This document shows, piece after piece, positions 1 through 7,350 of a stretch of 10,838 nucleotides of DNA; the first letter of the stretch is position 1, and the number at the start of each line of letters is the position of its first letter. The translations under genes and the position numbers were made by a program. Under the pieces are notes generated by a model. The model searched no databases, was not told the DNA's origin, and saw only the letters and a program-made list of their open reading frames with translations. Source of the DNA: Sulfurimonas sp. GTDB taxonomy: Bacteria > Campylobacterota > Campylobacteria > Campylobacterales > Sulfurimonadaceae. Where the stretch lies: NCBI GenBank assembly GCA_021648465.1, contig JAKISR010000059.1:1-10838 (forward strand), read 5' to 3'.

Positions 1-1184
1 TGATAACTTTTCAAACAGCATGGCTAAAAACCTACTATCCAAATGAGTTTATGGCAGCACTTCTTACATCAGATAAAGATAATACAGATAAAGTTGTTCG
101 CTATATTGATGAAATAAAAAGGATGGGGATAGAACTTTCACCACCTGATGTTAATGATTCATACTTAGAGTTCTCAGCTATTACAAAAGATAAAAAAGAG
201 ATTATTCTTTTTGGTTTAGGTGCTATTAAAGGCGTTGGTGAAGCTGCTGTTGAGTCTATTATAGAAACTCGACAAGAGGATGGAGAGTTTACTTCTATAG
301 AGAATTTTGTAAACCGCATAGACCCATCAAAAGTAAATAAACGCTTTATAGAATCTTCCATAAAATCAGGTGGTTTTGATAGATTTGGTTACTCAAGAAA
401 AGCACTGCTAGATCAACTTGAGCTTATTGTTGATACTGCAAAAGATGCTTCAACTGCAAAGAAAAATGCAGTGGGGAGTTTATTTGGTGATGATGAAGAG
501 ATTACAACTGTTAAACTTACTCTTACAAACTCAGGTGAGTATGAGTTAAAAGAGATTTTAGAGTTTGAAAAAGAGACTTTAGGTTTTTATGTATCTGGCC
601 ATCCACTTGATGAATACAGAGAGAGACTTGATGAGCTAGAGTACACAATGAGTTCTGAATTACAAAGCATTAAAGATGGTTCTTATGCTATTTTTATAGG
701 TAAAGTAGAAGAGATACAAAAAAAAGTTTCTAAAAAAGGAAATCAGTTTGGAATTGTAAATCTTATGGATTTTCATGGAAATATTGAGATAATGCTCTAT
801 TCTGATAAACTTAAAGAGTTAGAAGTAATGGACTTAGAAGAACCAGTTGCATTTAAAGCCAAAATTACTCATACAGAGATGTTTACTCGCATCGGTGTTT
901 CTAAAATCATGACTCTAAAACAAGCTATAAAAGAGACTAAAAAGGTTAAAAAAGAGGTAAGAGAAGCTCCACTTGAACCGATACATTTAGCCATAAGGCT
1001 TGATAATGAAACTAAGATACTTAATGATTTATACCTTCTTGTTAGACAAAACTTTGGAAATAGGGAGTTAAAACTTACCATAAAATCTAAACTTGAAGAT
1101 GTTGTGATTGACTCATCCATAAGAGTTAGTACAAAAATTTTAAGTGCGTTGGATGGTAATGAGAATGTAGATATATTGAGTTAA
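1..1184 (+). CDS. dnaE: DNA polymerase III subunit alpha, C-terminal part (5' end outside window)
   Basis: This is the C-terminal part of the catalytic alpha subunit of the replicative DNA polymerase III. The reading frame is open from base 3, before the first Met codon at 51, and the residues there (FQTAWLKTYYPNEFMAALLT) match the end of the bacterial DnaE polymerase core. Counting from the Met at 51, a helix-hairpin-helix DNA-binding segment lies near residues 55-75 (GLGAIKGVGEAA). The DnaE motif ETLGFYVSGHPLDEY is at 175-189. An OB-fold lies at about 211-295, and a short C-terminal domain follows. The polymerase active site and PHP domain lie upstream of the window. The Met at 51 is internal, not a start. 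The stop is 9 bp before the aminopeptidase gene, so the two are probably co-transcribed. Family identity is secure. Confidence 0.95.
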   Translation, partial: ITFQTAWLKTYYPNEFMAALLTSDKDNTDKVVRYIDEIKRMGIELSPPDVNDSYLEFSAITKDKKEIILFGLGAIKGVGEAAVESIIETRQEDGEFTSIENFVNRIDPSKVNKRFIESSIKSGGFDRFGYSRKALLDQLELIVDTAKDASTAKKNAVGSLFGDDEEITTVKLTLTNSGEYELKEILEFEKETLGFYVSGHPLDEYRERLDELEYTMSSELQSIKDGSYAIFIGKVEEIQKKVSKKGNQFGIVNLMDFHGNIEIMLYSDKLKELEVMDLEEPVAFKAKITHTEMFTRIGVSKIMTLKQAIKETKKVKKEVREAPLEPIHLAIRLDNETKILNDLYLLVRQNFGNRELKLTIKSKLEDVVIDSSIRVSTKILSALDGNENVDILS

Positions 1185-1193
1185 GGAACAGAT

Positions 1194-2453
1194 ATGAATA
1201 AAAATGATTTTAATGAAGGTTTATTAGGTTTTTTAGATGCTTCTCCAACATCTTTTCATGTCACACAAAACATGAGTGGAATGTTTGAGAATGCTGGGTT
1301 TATAAAACTTAATGAGCTTGATAAGTGGGAGTTGGAGTATGGAAATAAATACTTTGTAACTCGTAATGATTCATCTATTATAGCCTTTACTTACACAAAA
1401 GATAGTGCATATACTATGGTTGGTGCTCATACTGATTCACCAAATTTAAAGCTAAAACCAAATCCTGTAACAAAAGAGCATGGTTTGGTTAAATTTGAAG
1501 TTGAGCCATATGGTGGGTTACTTTTAAATCCATGGTTTGATAGAGACCTATCTTTAGCTGGTCGTGTGTCATACTTAAATTCTAACGATGAGCTAAAAGA
1601 TGCTTTTATAAATGTAAAAAAAGCAATAGCAACTATACCCTCACTTGCTATCCATTTAGATGATAAAGCGAACAAAGATAGAAGCGTAAACAAACAAACA
1701 GATATGTGTCCTGTATTAACAACAAGTGATGATTTTGAGTTTGATGAGTTTTTAAAATGGCAACTCTCAAAACAAGAAATATTAGATATAAAAGAGCTAT
1801 ATGCAAGTGAGCTTAGTTTTTATGATACTCAAAAAGCCTCTTTTATTGGTTTAAATAATGATTTTTGTGCGAGTGCAAGGTTAGATAATCTTCTTAGTTG
1901 TTATGTAGGAATGCTTAGTATTTGTAGTGTTGATGTTACTAAACCTATGCTCTTTATTGCAAGTGATCATGAAGAGGTTGGAAGTGAGTCAACGTCAGGA
2001 GCAGGTGGTAGCTTTTTAGAAAATACACTAAGAAGGATATATAGTGATTATGATGAGTATATACAAATGATAAGAACTTCTATCTTGATTTCGTGCGATA
2101 ATGCTCATGCTGTTCACCCAAATTATCCATCGAAGCACGATAAAAATCATGCACCTCATATTAATAAAGGTTGTGTTATAAAAGTAAATTCAAACCAAAG
2201 ATACGCCTCTAATTCTAAAACAATTTCAAAATTTATGAGGATAGCATCCTCACTTAATGAGCCAATCCAGCAGTTTGTTACAAGAAGTGATATGGGATGT
2301 GGATCAACTATAGGACCAATCACTGCAACAAGATTAGGGATAGAGACACTAGATGTAGGACTTCCTACATTAGGGATGCACTCTATAAGAGAGTTATGTG
2401 GAAGTGATGATGCACACTCACTTTATAAAATTTTACTTGGATTTAGTAAGTAA
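1194..2453 (+). CDS. apeB: M18 family zinc aminopeptidase
   Basis: This is a cytoplasmic di-zinc aminopeptidase of family M18 (aspartyl aminopeptidase-like), which removes N-terminal residues from peptides. The full length of 419 aa is normal for the family. The metal and catalytic residues are all visible: H79 and D81 in GAHTDSPNLKLKP, D231 in SARLDNL, E260/E261 in DHEEVGS, D302 in CDNAHAVHPNYPSKHD, and H396 in GMHSIREL. No signal peptide is present. The ATG at 1194 follows AAGGA at 1183-1187, which overlaps the dnaE stop and is well spaced. The stop codon shares one base with the flgS start (TAATG), suggesting translational coupling. Substrate preference cannot be read from the sequence. 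The symbol apeB follows common usage for bacterial M18 enzymes. Confidence 0.93.
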   Translation: MNKNDFNEGLLGFLDASPTSFHVTQNMSGMFENAGFIKLNELDKWELEYGNKYFVTRNDSSIIAFTYTKDSAYTMVGAHTDSPNLKLKPNPVTKEHGLVKFEVEPYGGLLLNPWFDRDLSLAGRVSYLNSNDELKDAFINVKKAIATIPSLAIHLDDKANKDRSVNKQTDMCPVLTTSDDFEFDEFLKWQLSKQEILDIKELYASELSFYDTQKASFIGLNNDFCASARLDNLLSCYVGMLSICSVDVTKPMLFIASDHEEVGSESTSGAGGSFLENTLRRIYSDYDEYIQMIRTSILISCDNAHAVHPNYPSKHDKNHAPHINKGCVIKVNSNQRYASNSKTISKFMRIASSLNEPIQQFVTRSDMGCGSTIGPITATRLGIETLDVGLPTLGMHSIRELCGSDDAHSLYKILLGFSK

Positions 2454-3442
2454 TGTCTGAAAGTAGTATAACCCCAGAGGAGTTAACTCTACTCATAGAG
2501 CAAACTTATAGAGTAGAAGATGAATTTAATGAGCTAAAAGCATCTTATGGTCATTTACAAAATACAGTTGAGAGAGTTGTTGAGTTTTTGCCAAACGCCA
2601 TTTGGATATTAAATAATGATGAAAATATTTTTTTACAAAACTCTAGAGCAAAATCATTAGGAAAATTACTTGAACTGTTAGAGTCAAAAAATAGTGATTA
2701 CGAAGTTGAGTTTAAATCACGCTTTTACCTTATAAAAAGTTCATCATATAAAGATAAAGTGATGTTAAGTGCCACAGATATTACTGAGCAAAAAAGAAAA
2801 GAAAATCTTGCTACCATGGGACAGATGGCAGCACATCTTTCTCATGAAATAAGAAACCCAATAGGCTCTATCTCACTTTTAAGCTCAACATTGAAAAAAA
2901 GAGTTATCCCTGAAAATATACCTATAGTTGAAGAGATACAAAAATCAGTTGCAAGAATAGATAGAATTATAAAAGCAACTTTGATGTTCTCAAAAGGTGT
3001 AGTTACAAATATGTCACAATTTAAGTGGAAAGAACTTCAAGAAGAATTGCTAACTGTTGTGGGTTATTATGGTCATACTAAAGAGATTTCATTTATTTTT
3101 CCAAAGCAAAATTTTACACTAAATGCAGATAAAGATCTTCTTGAGATGCTTTTTTCTAACTTTTTAACAAATGCTATTGATGCGATAGAATTAGGTGATA
3201 ATGAAGATGGAGTTGTTGAAATAATTCATAAGTGTGATGATGAGTTTCATAAGTTTTATATTTATGACAGCGGTATAAATATAGAGAATAAAAAAAATCT
3301 CTTTGAAGCATTTAAAAGTACAAAAATTAAAGGAAATGGTTTGGGACTTGTACTTTCTAGGCAAATTGCTGTAGCACATGGTGGCAGTGTAGAACTTTTA
3401 GATAAAGATAAAAAGTGTTTTGAGATTAAAATAAAAATATAA
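2453..3442 (+). CDS. flgS: Cytoplasmic sensor histidine kinase, FlgS-type (flagellar two-component system)
   Basis: This is a soluble two-component histidine kinase of 329 aa with no membrane segment. Residues 1-45 look helical, and a PAS-like segment follows (EFLPNAIWILNNDENIFLQN, 44-63). The H-box carries the phospho-acceptor H131 (HLSHEIRNPIGSISLL). The ATPase domain shows the N-box NFLTNAIDAI (236-245), the G1 box DSG (272-274) and the G2 box KGNGLGL (293-299). The N-terminal region and the H-box (ATMGQMAAHLSHEIRNPIGS) closely resemble Campylobacter/Helicobacter FlgS as I remember it. In those bacteria FlgS senses the flagellar export apparatus and phosphorylates FlgR, the activator of sigma-54 flagellar promoters. 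The start overlaps the aminopeptidase stop by one base and has only a weak ribosome site, so translation is probably coupled. No flgR is visible here. The FlgS call is by resemblance; a kinase is certain. Confidence 0.82.
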   Translation: MSESSITPEELTLLIEQTYRVEDEFNELKASYGHLQNTVERVVEFLPNAIWILNNDENIFLQNSRAKSLGKLLELLESKNSDYEVEFKSRFYLIKSSSYKDKVMLSATDITEQKRKENLATMGQMAAHLSHEIRNPIGSISLLSSTLKKRVIPENIPIVEEIQKSVARIDRIIKATLMFSKGVVTNMSQFKWKELQEELLTVVGYYGHTKEISFIFPKQNFTLNADKDLLEMLFSNFLTNAIDAIELGDNEDGVVEIIHKCDDEFHKFYIYDSGINIENKKNLFEAFKSTKIKGNGLGLVLSRQIAVAHGGSVELLDKDKKCFEIKIKI

Positions 3443-3454
3443 TGTTATGATGTA

Positions 3455-3470
3455 TGGAATATAATTTGCT
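3455..3470 (+). promoter_or_regulatory. Candidate sigma-54 (RpoN) -24/-12 promoter
   Basis: TGGAATATAATTTGCT fits the sigma-54 pattern TGGMAYR-N4-TTGCW. GG at 3456-3457 and GC at 3468-3469 are separated by exactly 10 bases. The expected transcript start is near 3481, about 20 bp before the ATG at 3501. The site lies in the 58-bp gap right after flgS, whose two-component system activates sigma-54 in related bacteria. No upstream activator site was identified. Confidence 0.55.
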
Positions 3471-3500
3471 CTTAGTAAATAATTTTATTCTGGGAATTTT

Positions 3501-3827
3501 ATGAAAAAAAATAAGAAAGTATATTCACTTCTGGATTTTGTAAAAATAGATAAATTTTATATTATTTGTCACTTTAAGTGTAATATAAAAAACAAAACTG
3601 TAGTCTCTACAGTTCCTTTTGAACCATATAATGGAAAGATTAAAATCACATTTAAAGAGATTTTATTACATCCTATTGAGACATATAATAAATATTATCA
3701 TACTCCAATTACAATATATGGAGATAATACTAATGAAACTATTATTTTAAAAGCTTTTGAAAAAGTTTCAAAGTATTTTATATGGAATGATAAAGAGCAG
3801 CAATATATATATAACTATAAAAGGTAA
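3501..3827 (+). CDS. Small protein of unknown function (108 aa), first gene of a possible sigma-54 unit
   Basis: I do not recognise this 108-aa protein. It is basic, rich in Lys, Tyr and Ile, and has no signal peptide or clear membrane helix, so it is probably cytoplasmic. Features include a C-x3-C pair at C23/C27 (CHFKC), a central segment VPFEPYNGKIKITFKEILLHP (38-58, with residues such as P39, E41 and G45) that looks like beta strands and turns, and an aromatic C-terminus (KYFIWNDKEQQYIYNY). The ATG is preceded by GGGAA at 3492-3496 with a 4-base gap. The gene starts about 30 bp after a sigma-54-like site, and the DUF2249 gene follows after 5 bp, so the two are likely co-transcribed and perhaps act together. 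Base composition matches its neighbours. It is likely a real gene because of the ribosome site, its promoter and its tight coupling to a family gene. Confidence 0.75.
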   Translation: MKKNKKVYSLLDFVKIDKFYIICHFKCNIKNKTVVSTVPFEPYNGKIKITFKEILLHPIETYNKYYHTPITIYGDNTNETIILKAFEKVSKYFIWNDKEQQYIYNYKR

Positions 3828-3832
3828 AAAAA

Positions 3833-4120
3833 ATGGCAAAAGAGTTAATTGAGGTTCCAAGAGCTACACTAGATTTTTATAAGCATGAAGAAGATGGCTT
3901 AACTTACTATGAGTATGATGCAACTAAGTGTCAACCACCCGAACCAATGATAAATACAATATGTGGGCTTAGTCTACTTAAGAGTTCAACTGACAGACTT
4001 GTAGGGATTTTTTTTCATGAGCCTTTTCCATTATATGATAGAATTCCTTTAAATATTTCTCATGAAGCAAAAGAGTTAGAAAATGGAGACTTCAGAATTA
4101 CATTTAAATTAGAAGAATAG
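3833..4120 (+). CDS. DUF2249 domain protein (95 aa)
   Basis: This is a small soluble protein made almost entirely of a DUF2249 domain. Residues 28-92 follow the family pattern: Y-E-Y-D at the first strand, PPEPM (35-39), a helix with spaced Leu residues, EPFPLYDRIP (63-72), and a closing E-L-E-N-G-D-F-R-I-T-F (81-91). I recall DUF2249 as a TusA/SirA-like fold often found near hemerythrin-like and nitrogen-oxide respiration genes; its biochemical role is not established. Here a Cys (C33) sits two residues before the PPEP motif (KCQPPEP), close to where the TusA Cys-Pro-x-Pro cysteine lies. The gene begins 5 bp after the preceding stop. AAGG at the end of that gene is the likely ribosome site. 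The family call is from the visible motif pattern and is fairly confident; function is open. Confidence 0.78.
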   Translation: MAKELIEVPRATLDFYKHEEDGLTYYEYDATKCQPPEPMINTICGLSLLKSSTDRLVGIFFHEPFPLYDRIPLNISHEAKELENGDFRITFKLEE

Positions 4121-4123
4121 TAT

Positions 4124-4162
4124 ATTAACTAATAGAATTTAACCCTTCTGTTAGTTAATTTT
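4124..4162 (+). terminator. A+T-rich hairpin, probable terminator of the 108-aa/DUF2249 unit
   Basis: ATTAACTAATAGAA (4124-4137) pairs with TTCTGTTAGTTAAT (4146-4159) over 14 bp, with a single U·G wobble and an 8-base loop. Three further Ts follow. It begins 3 bp after the DUF2249 stop. The stem is long but has few G·C pairs and the T run is short, so termination strength is uncertain. Because the stem is nearly symmetrical and lies before ccsBA, a regulatory role is an alternative. Confidence 0.5.
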
Positions 4163-4165
4163 AAC

Positions 4166-4171
4166 TAGAAT
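4166..4171 (+). promoter_or_regulatory. Possible -10 element for ccsBA
   Basis: TAGAAT lies about 26 bp before the ccsBA start, just after a T-rich stretch. Campylobacterota housekeeping promoters typically have a TATAAT-like -10 and T-rich upstream DNA but a poor -35. No -35 hexamer is present. The hairpin at 4124-4159 would then lie mostly upstream of the transcript. This is a weak call. Confidence 0.25.
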
Positions 4172-4196
4172 GTCCTTTTTCTAATCAAGGATATTT

Positions 4197-7100
4197 ATGA
4201 AACAAATTATTTCAGCCGTTAGTTCTATGAAAACCATGGTAGTAATGATGCTTATTCTTGCTATTGCTTTGGGTTATGCTACTTTTATCGAAAATGATTA
4301 TGGCACTATAACATCTAAAGCAGATGTGTATAATGCTAGATGGTTTGAGATTCTTTTAGCTCTTCTTAGTATAAATCTTACTTTTAATATTATTAAATAC
4401 AAAATGTTCACACTAAAAAAAGCTCCTATATTTATTTTTCACGTATCATTTCTTATTATTATCATAGGTGCTGCTATAACTCGCTTTATTGGGTTTGAAG
4501 GAACTATGCATATTCGTGAAGGTGAAACAGCAACTACAATGATAAGTACAAATACTTATTTTAAAGTTAAAGTAAAGCTTGATAATAAAGAGGCTTCTGA
4601 TTCCTCTGTAGTTTATTTATCAAAAAGAACTGATAACTCTTTATTTTTATCTGTAACTCTTGATTCAAATTTAACTCTTGGTATAAAAAAAACAAATGTT
4701 AAACTGGTAGAGTATATTCCTGATGCTATAGAAATTCTATCAGAAGGCAATAGTGGCGGTTTTGAAGTAGTTGAATTAACAGTTAATCAAGAAAATTCAA
4801 ATGAAATAATAAAGCTAAAAAGAGGTCAATTTTATCAAAATGATTTTATAGTTTTAGATTTTGATTCAGGTGAAGAGTTTTCAAAGCCTGTAATATCAAT
4901 TTATACTGAAGATTCTAAATTATTTATAAAACATAATGTGGAGTTTCAATATATAAATATGATTGATAAATCAAAAGGAAAACTTGCACCAAGTTCTAAA
5001 ATATTATTTGCAAAAGATATACTTTTTGGTGTAAAGGGCAGTAGTTTTATTTTAAAACAATACTATAAACATGCAACTTCTAGTATTGCCTCAGATCCAA
5101 ATGCTTCACGAACAAGACCAACCGCAGATGCTTTAAAGTTTAAAATAACAGTTAATCAAACTTCAAAACATCTAATGGTTTATGGGTTGGCTGGTACATT
5201 GGCAAAAGAGTATCATACGGTGGTTGATGGGGTTGATGTTTATATATCATATGGTTCTAAAACATTAACACTTCCATTTGGAATTGAACTTATAGATTTT
5301 CAACTAGATCGTTATCCTGGATCTATGTCACCAGAATCTTATGCAAGTGAGGTTAGACTTATAGATAAAGAGCAAAATATAAATATGCCATATAGAATTT
5401 TTATGAACAATATTTTATACCATGATGGATATAGATTTTTTCAATCTTCATATGATAAAGATGAAAAAGGAACGATTTTATCTGTAAATAATGATCCAGG
5501 AACTCTGCCAACATATATTGGCTATTTTCTTTTAGGTTTAGGAATGTTTTGGGCTCTCTTTTCAAGAGGAAATAGATTTTCAAAACTATCTAAAAAAGCT
5601 AAAGATGCTAGTAGTGCAAAAATGTTGAGCTTTATGCTTTCAGTTGGTTTACTCTTTAGTATCACTCCATCTTATGCACAAGATTTAGATCCAAAAATAA
5701 AAACTATTTTAGCATTTGAAAAAGAGCATGCAACTAAATTTGGGCGTATTACTATTCAAGATAATGCAGGTCGAATGAAGCCTATGGATACTTTGTCAAA
5801 AGAGATATTGGCAAAACTTCATAGAAGTGAAACTATTGAGATTGGCTCTTTTAGTTTAGACTCAAATCAAGTTGTTTTGGGAATATTAGCAAAGCCCGAA
5901 AGCTATAGAAGTTTAAAAATTATTCTTACAAAAGATGAAAAGATAAATAGATTTTTGGGACTAGAACCCAATACTAAATATGCTGCATTTTCTCAGTTTT
6001 TTACTGATCCAGAGACCTTACAGGGGTATAAAATACAAGAAGTGGTTGAGAATGCTGCAAGAAAAGAAGCAAAAAATAGAGACTTATTCGATAAAGCGAT
6101 TTTAAAAGTTGATGAGCGTATAAATATATTTTATGCAATTTTTTCTGGTTCATTACTAAAAATTTGGCCAAAACTAAATGATGTAGATGATAAATGGTAT
6201 CCAACTATGGAAGCTATTCAAACATTTCCTCAAGAAGAAGCTCAAGAAATTAGAGATATAGCATTTGAATTTTTTACAGCTGTAAATAATTCTGTAGAAA
6301 GCGGAAATTGGACATCGGCAGATAAAGCAGTTGATAAAATAATTGCATATCAGAGAGCAAATGGAGGGGCAGTAATGCCGTCTGAAAATAGAATTAAAGC
6401 TGAGATGTTTTATAATGAAGCTAGTATATTTGAAAGAATTTATCCACTTTATCTTTTAGTAGGATTTATACTTTTAGTTTTTAGTTTTATTAAAATACTC
6501 AAACCAAAGTTTAAATTGAATAGAATATCAAATTTTTCTTTTTTTATCTTGATGATTTTATTTATTGCTCATACATTTGGGATGGGGGTTAGATGGTATA
6601 TAGCAGATCATGCACCATGGTCAAATGGTTATGAATCTATGTTATATATAGCTTGGGCAACTATTTTAGCAGGATTTGTATTTTCAAGAAAATCAACTAT
6701 GACTATGGCATCAACCGCGGTATTAACAGGACTTATTTTATTTGTTGCACATCTAAACTGGATGGACCCACAGGTTACAAATATTGTTCCTGTTCTTAAC
6801 TCTTACTGGCTAAGCATACATGTTGCGGTAATCACAGCTAGCTATGGTTTCTTAGGATTGGGAGCTCTTTTAGGGTTTATCACTATTTTACTTTTTATAA
6901 TTTCAAATAAACAAAATTCAAAACAAATTGCACTCTCAATAAAAGAGTTAAATGCTATCAATGAAATGAGTATAATTATAGGATTAGCATTTTTAACTTT
7001 AGGTAACTTTTTAGGTGGTGTTTGGGCAAATGAATCTTGGGGTAGATATTGGGGTTGGGATCCAAAAGAAACATGGACTCTTGTAACAATTATAATTTAT

Positions 7101-7340
7101 GCTATTGTACTTCATTTAAGATTTGTAAAATCACTTTATAGTGAGTTTAATTATAGTGTTTTCTCTTTATTATCATATACATCAGTTATTATGACTTACT
7201 TTGGAGTAAATTATTATCTTGCTGGAATGCATTCGTATGCTAAAGGTGATCCAGTTCCGATTCCAGACTTTGTTCCAATAACTTATGCTATTTTATTTGT
7301 TGTAATAGCACTTGCATTTAGAAATAGAAAAATAGTTTAA
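4197..7340 (+). CDS. ccsBA: Fused cytochrome c synthase/heme exporter CcsBA (system II)
   Basis: This membrane protein takes reduced heme across the inner membrane and attaches it to CXXCH motifs of apocytochromes c in the periplasm. It is a single-chain fusion of CcsB (ResB) and CcsA (ResC), as usual in Campylobacterota; 1047 aa is a normal size. The ResB half has N-terminal membrane helices, the TM histidine H82 followed by IGAAITRFIGFEGTMHI (residues 89-105), a large periplasmic domain to about 435, and a helix near 440-455. A second hydrophobic segment at about 474-494 ends in SYAQD, like a signal peptide, and a periplasmic linker follows to about 745. The CcsA half carries H805 (DHAPWSNGYES), H875 (LSIHVAV), the heme-binding WWD motif at 948-955 (WGRYWGWD) and H1012 (AGMHSYA). 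All four heme-ligand histidines are present. The ATG follows AAGGA at 4187-4191. Family identity is secure. Which apocytochromes it serves (general or specialised, as with Wolinella NrfI) cannot be told. Confidence 0.95.
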   Translation: MKQIISAVSSMKTMVVMMLILAIALGYATFIENDYGTITSKADVYNARWFEILLALLSINLTFNIIKYKMFTLKKAPIFIFHVSFLIIIIGAAITRFIGFEGTMHIREGETATTMISTNTYFKVKVKLDNKEASDSSVVYLSKRTDNSLFLSVTLDSNLTLGIKKTNVKLVEYIPDAIEILSEGNSGGFEVVELTVNQENSNEIIKLKRGQFYQNDFIVLDFDSGEEFSKPVISIYTEDSKLFIKHNVEFQYINMIDKSKGKLAPSSKILFAKDILFGVKGSSFILKQYYKHATSSIASDPNASRTRPTADALKFKITVNQTSKHLMVYGLAGTLAKEYHTVVDGVDVYISYGSKTLTLPFGIELIDFQLDRYPGSMSPESYASEVRLIDKEQNINMPYRIFMNNILYHDGYRFFQSSYDKDEKGTILSVNNDPGTLPTYIGYFLLGLGMFWALFSRGNRFSKLSKKAKDASSAKMLSFMLSVGLLFSITPSYAQDLDPKIKTILAFEKEHATKFGRITIQDNAGRMKPMDTLSKEILAKLHRSETIEIGSFSLDSNQVVLGILAKPESYRSLKIILTKDEKINRFLGLEPNTKYAAFSQFFTDPETLQGYKIQEVVENAARKEAKNRDLFDKAILKVDERINIFYAIFSGSLLKIWPKLNDVDDKWYPTMEAIQTFPQEEAQEIRDIAFEFFTAVNNSVESGNWTSADKAVDKIIAYQRANGGAVMPSENRIKAEMFYNEASIFERIYPLYLLVGFILLVFSFIKILKPKFKLNRISNFSFFILMILFIAHTFGMGVRWYIADHAPWSNGYESMLYIAWATILAGFVFSRKSTMTMASTAVLTGLILFVAHLNWMDPQVTNIVPVLNSYWLSIHVAVITASYGFLGLGALLGFITILLFIISNKQNSKQIALSIKELNAINEMSIIIGLAFLTLGNFLGGVWANESWGRYWGWDPKETWTLVTIIIYAIVLHLRFVKSLYSEFNYSVFSLLSYTSVIMTYFGVNYYLAGMHSYAKGDPVPIPDFVPITYAILFVVIALAFRNRKIV

Positions 7341-7344
7341 AAGG
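7339..7344 (+). promoter_or_regulatory. Ribosome binding site deciding a GTG start at 7351
   Basis: AAAAGG overlaps the ccsBA stop codon and lies 6 bases before GTG at 7351. The overlapping ATG at 7349 is in another frame and does not give the family protein, and the DUF2461 frame has no other start upstream. Confidence 0.6.
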
Positions 7345-7350
7345 CTATAT

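Noticed and set aside
101..361. Open frame on the minus strand inside dnaE
   Set aside because: It lies wholly within the conserved dnaE coding region, has no ribosome site and no recognisable protein features.
869..1693. Further minus-strand open frames inside dnaE and the aminopeptidase gene (869-1120 and 1427-1693)
   Set aside because: They are opposite strongly conserved coding sequence and have Ser/Phe/Leu-rich compositions typical of shadows.
3501..4120. Possible toxin-antitoxin pair of two small genes
   Set aside because: The second gene fits DUF2249 well, neither protein shows a toxin or DNA-binding antitoxin motif, and the sizes alone are not evidence.
4124..4170. Possible FNR/NssR-type operator (TTAAC-N4-GTTAA) before ccsBA
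   Set aside because: The half-sites are present, but the spacings and orientations seen (GTTAA-N2-TTAAC, or TTAAC with N6) do not fit the consensus.
5401..6204. Minus-strand open frames inside ccsBA (5401-5583 and 6001-6204)
   Set aside because: ccsBA is intact and conserved here; these frames lack ribosome sites and family features.
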